The notes under the pieces are model-generated. The model had not been told where the DNA came from, searched no databases, and saw only the letters and a program-made list of their open reading frames with translations. Made by a program: the position numbers and the translations under genes. Shown piece after piece: positions 14,205 to 16,311 of a DNA stretch of 16,311 nucleotides. The DNA comes from an uncultured Flavobacterium sp. GTDB taxonomy: Bacteria; Bacteroidota; Bacteroidia; Flavobacteriales; Flavobacteriaceae. Location of the stretch: assembly GCF_946481155.1 (NCBI RefSeq), contig NZ_CAMLMK010000065.1:1-16311 (forward strand), in the 5' to 3' direction. How positions within the stretch are numbered: position 1 is the stretch's first letter; the number at the start of each line of letters is the position of its first letter.

Positions 14205-15204
14205 AATTCATTATTCTTTTATCAAAGTCGTCTTTATAATTCACGAACGTGCTTTTTATCGGCAAATAAAATAACTGTTCTTTCGGCAGTTTTCCTTTTA
14301 AGCGTACAAAGTCCTTTTCTGTTGTAATTATAAGATTGCCTTTTGCTTTTGTTTTTATCGTTTCAATATCGTGCGGCGTAAAATTGTGATGATCCGAAAA
14401 GACCATCGTATTTTTTTTCGCAGCCTGCAAATATGCAAAAAAAGCTGTCGGTTTCGCTATACCCGCCACCACTAAATTATTAACATTTTTAGCTTCCTGC
14501 ACCCCTATCTTCCGGTCTTCCGAATAAATATAGCTGTCATATTCGATGTAGGTAAAAAACAAGGGCTGATGATGCGCGATCAGTTTCAGCTTGGTTTTAA
14601 TTTCATTTTCCTGAGTAACGGTCAGATGCGGAGGACATTTGGTAACTATCACTAAATTGGCTCTGTCAGCGCCATCCCTTCCCTCCCGAAGATTACCGGC
14701 CGGAAGGATCAGATCATCGCAATACAAATCATTATAAGCCGTAAGAAGTATGTAAAATCCAGCCTGAACCTTTCGATGCTGAAAGGCGTCATCCAGCAAT
14801 ATAATCTCAGGTTTGGGTTGCTGCGAAAGCAATTGTTCAATTCCATGAACTCTGTTTTCATCCACTGCCACCTGAATGTGCGGGAATTTTTGAAAAAATT
14901 GAAAAGGCTCATCACCAAGCATTTCTGCAGTCGAACTATTATCGGCCAATAAAAAGCCTTTCGATTTTCTTTTGTAACCCCTGCTTAACGTTGCCACTCT
15001 GTAAGTCGGCGAAAGTAACTGCACCAAATATTCAATCTGAGGCGTTTTACCGGTGCCGCCTACATTCAGGTTTCCCACTGCAATAATAGGAACGTCAAAC
15101 GCCACCGATTTCAAAATTCCCTTATCGTACAGGAAATTGCGAAATGACATTATAAATCCGTACAAAACGGCAAAAGGGAAGAGTATTTTTCTAAGAAAAT
15201 CCAT
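14176..15204 (-). CDS. lpxK: Tetraacyldisaccharide 4'-kinase
   Basis: LpxK phosphorylates the 4' position of the lipid A disaccharide precursor at the cytoplasmic face of the inner membrane, giving lipid IVA. The 342-residue protein has a hydrophobic N-terminal helix (about residues 7-20) for membrane attachment, a P-loop GGTGKTP (49-55) after VGNLNV, LSRGYKRKS (73-81), the GDEP motif (97-100) and the catalytic LDDAFQHR (Asp138-Asp139). It starts at ATG 15204. Its last 29 bases overlap the start of the purine phosphorylase gene, so the two are translated from one message. A possible promoter shared with the divergent Nif3 gene lies upstream. Identification is secure. Confidence 0.97.
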   Translation of the reverse strand: MDFLRKILFPFAVLYGFIMSFRNFLYDKGILKSVAFDVPIIAVGNLNVGGTGKTPQIEYLVQLLSPTYRVATLSRGYKRKSKGFLLADNSSTAEMLGDEPFQFFQKFPHIQVAVDENRVHGIEQLLSQQPKPEIILLDDAFQHRKVQAGFYILLTAYNDLYCDDLILPAGNLREGRDGADRANLVIVTKCPPHLTVTQENEIKTKLKLIAHHQPLFFTYIEYDSYIYSEDRKIGVQEAKNVNNLVVAGIAKPTAFFAYLQAAKKNTMVFSDHHNFTPHDIETIKTKAKGNLIITTEKDFVRLKGKLPKEQLFYLPIKSTFVNYKDDFDKRIMNYVGASTGNR

Positions 15205-15208
15205 ACTA

Positions 15209-15238
15209 CGAATGTAGCTATTTTTTATCTTTTTGAAA
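15209..15238 (-). promoter_or_regulatory. Possible lpxK promoter
   Basis: On the minus strand TACATTCG (15216-15209, one mismatch to TAnnTTTG) follows TTTC (15238-15235) at 18 bases. The leader to ATG 15204 would be nearly absent, which weakens the case. The -33 element shares base 15235 with that of the divergent promoter. Confidence 0.3.
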
Positions 15239-15265
15239 AAAGTTCTGCGATTATTCGTTACTTTG
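15232..15265 (+). promoter_or_regulatory. Possible promoter of the Nif3-family gene
   Basis: TTTG (15232-15235) and TTACTTTG (15258-15265, one mismatch to TAnnTTTG) are 22 bases apart, within the Bacteroidota range. The leader would be about 46 bases. It overlaps the likely lpxK promoter on the other strand. Confidence 0.4.
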
Positions 15266-15318
15266 TTATACAGAAAAATAGTTCAAATCGAAGACTGACA
15301 TCCGAAAAACAGAATCCT

Positions 15319-16311
15319 ATGAGTAAAATAAAAGACATCCTCCCGATTTTAGAAAAAATGGCTCCTTTGGCCTACGCCGAGGACTTTGATAATGTTGGAC
15401 TTTTAGTTGGCGACGCCGAAAATAAGGCGACAGGAATTCTGGTGTGCCACGATGCATTGGAATCGGTAATTGATGAAGCCATTGCAAAAAAATGCAATCT
15501 TGTAGTTTGCTTCCACCCTATTTTATTCTCCGGACTGAAAAAAATCACAGCAAAAAATTACGTAGAGCGCGCCATTATCAAAGCAATCAAAAACGATATT
15601 GCTATTTATGCCGTACATACTGCCCTGGACAATCATCAAAAAGGTGTAAATAAAATTTTCTGTGATGCTTTAGGCCTAACAAATACCCGCATTTTGGTTC
15701 CGAAACAAAGTTTTATTCAAAAATTAGTCACTTACACTATTCCGGAAAACGTAGAGGAATTACGCAATGCACTATTTGATGCCGGAGCAGGAAAAATCGG
15801 CAATTATGAAGACTGTAGTTTCAGCTCAAAAGGCATTGGGACCTATATGGGCAATGAAAACAGTAATCCGGAAATCGGAGAGCGTTTTGAGTTTGTGGAA
15901 AACGAAGAAATTAAAATTGAAGTCATTTTTGAAAAACATTTGCAGCCTAAAATCCTTAAAGCACTGTTTTCCACTCATGTTTACGAAGAAGTTGCTTACG
16001 AAATCTACGATTTACAGAACGAACATCAAAATATCGGACTGGGTATGATTGGCGAGTTGGAACAGGAAATGCCTGAAACCGATTTTATGAAATTCGTTAA
16101 GAAAAAGATGGAATGCGGAGGAATTCGGCATAGTTCATTTTTGGGCAAACCGATAAAAAAAGTCGCTGTTTTAGGCGGTTCCGGAAGTTTTGCGATTAAG
16201 AATGCCATAGCAGCCGGAGCGGATGCTTTTCTTACGGCCGATCTGAAATACCATCAGTTTTACGAAGCCGAAAACAAGCTACTTTTGGCAGATATTGGAC
16301 ATTTTGAGAGT
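15319..16311 (+). CDS. Nif3-family dinuclear metal-centre protein (3' end outside window)
   Basis: From ATG 15319 the frame is open to the window edge, giving 331 residues of an expected 360-370. The N-terminal half has the family features: FDNVGLLVG (about residues 23-31), FHPILF with His66, and AVHTALDN with His100 and Asp104 as metal ligands. An inserted domain of about 100 residues (about 135-235, beginning YTIPENVEELRNALFDAG) is the PII/CutA-like insert found in long homologues. The C-terminal VLGGSGS and the final HFES begin the second half of the metal site. The family (GTP cyclohydrolase 1 type 2/Nif3) forms hexamers, and its function is unresolved; earlier GTP cyclohydrolase claims are doubtful. 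Phe65 sits where many members have a first His (HHP). It is divergent from lpxK. Confidence 0.92.
   Translation, partial: MSKIKDILPILEKMAPLAYAEDFDNVGLLVGDAENKATGILVCHDALESVIDEAIAKKCNLVVCFHPILFSGLKKITAKNYVERAIIKAIKNDIAIYAVHTALDNHQKGVNKIFCDALGLTNTRILVPKQSFIQKLVTYTIPENVEELRNALFDAGAGKIGNYEDCSFSSKGIGTYMGNENSNPEIGERFEFVENEEIKIEVIFEKHLQPKILKALFSTHVYEEVAYEIYDLQNEHQNIGLGMIGELEQEMPETDFMKFVKKKMECGGIRHSSFLGKPIKKVAVLGGSGSFAIKNAIAAGADAFLTADLKYHQFYEAENKLLLADIGHFES

Noticed and set aside
15767..16048. Plus-strand frame of 93 codons inside the Nif3-family gene
   Set aside because: It lies within the coding sequence in another frame; the Nif3 frame is clearly the coding one.
1..16311. A new defence, mobile or biosynthetic system
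   Set aside because: I looked for transposases, integrases, toxin-antitoxin pairs, nucleases, CRISPR repeats, tRNAs and clustered biosynthetic genes on both strands and found none; the window is mainly conserved housekeeping genes.

Overview
The window is an ordinary-looking stretch of core chromosome from a bacterium of the phylum Bacteroidota, most likely family Flavobacteriaceae (Flavobacterium or a close relative). The evidence is AT-rich DNA, genes preceded by A-rich leaders instead of Shine-Dalgarno sequences, several perfect or near matches to the Bacteroidota -7 promoter element TAnnTTTG, a TonB with the Bacteroidota-type N-terminus, and flavobacterial-type neighbourhoods (TPR protein / recF, lpxK / purine phosphorylase / Nif3). 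Sixteen protein genes cover almost everything; two are cut by the window ends. No RNA gene, insertion sequence, CRISPR array or prophage was seen, and no gap between genes exceeds 300 bases.

Layout. 1-788 (-): membrane-anchored TPR protein, cut at its 3' end. 922-5110 (+): five closely spaced genes, probably one operon: recF, a rhodanese-thioredoxin lipoprotein, murB, a PhyH-like Fe(II)/2-oxoglutarate oxygenase and a PaiB-like flavin-binding protein, ending in a weak hairpin. 5199-6862 (+): a membrane glycosyltransferase overlapping an ECF-type sigma factor that starts at TTG. 7029-7844 (+): an energy-transducing TonB, followed by a strong terminator that also lies at the end of nhaA. 7874-9043 (-): Na+/H+ antiporter NhaA, divergent from lipA (9200-10072, +). 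10168-13405 (+): GAPDH, then a large TPR hybrid histidine kinase. 13392-15204 (-): lpxK and purine nucleoside phosphorylase overlapping each other, with the phosphorylase also overlapping the end of the kinase gene. 15319-16311 (+): Nif3-family protein, cut at its 3' end.

The genes are mostly housekeeping: DNA repair (recF), cell wall and lipid A synthesis (murB, lpxK), lipoate synthesis (lipA), central carbon metabolism (gap), purine salvage, ion homeostasis (nhaA) and outer-membrane energisation (TonB). Regulatory capacity is concentrated in the sigma factor and the hybrid kinase, neither of which has an obvious partner here. I did not find a new multi-gene system. The items most worth a second look are the rhodanese-thioredoxin lipoprotein, the Asn-to-Asp change in the purine phosphorylase base pocket, the TTG-started sigma factor coupled to a glycosyltransferase, the orphan hybrid kinase beside gap, and small palindromic or duplicated structures in the leaders of lipA, gap and the TonB gene.
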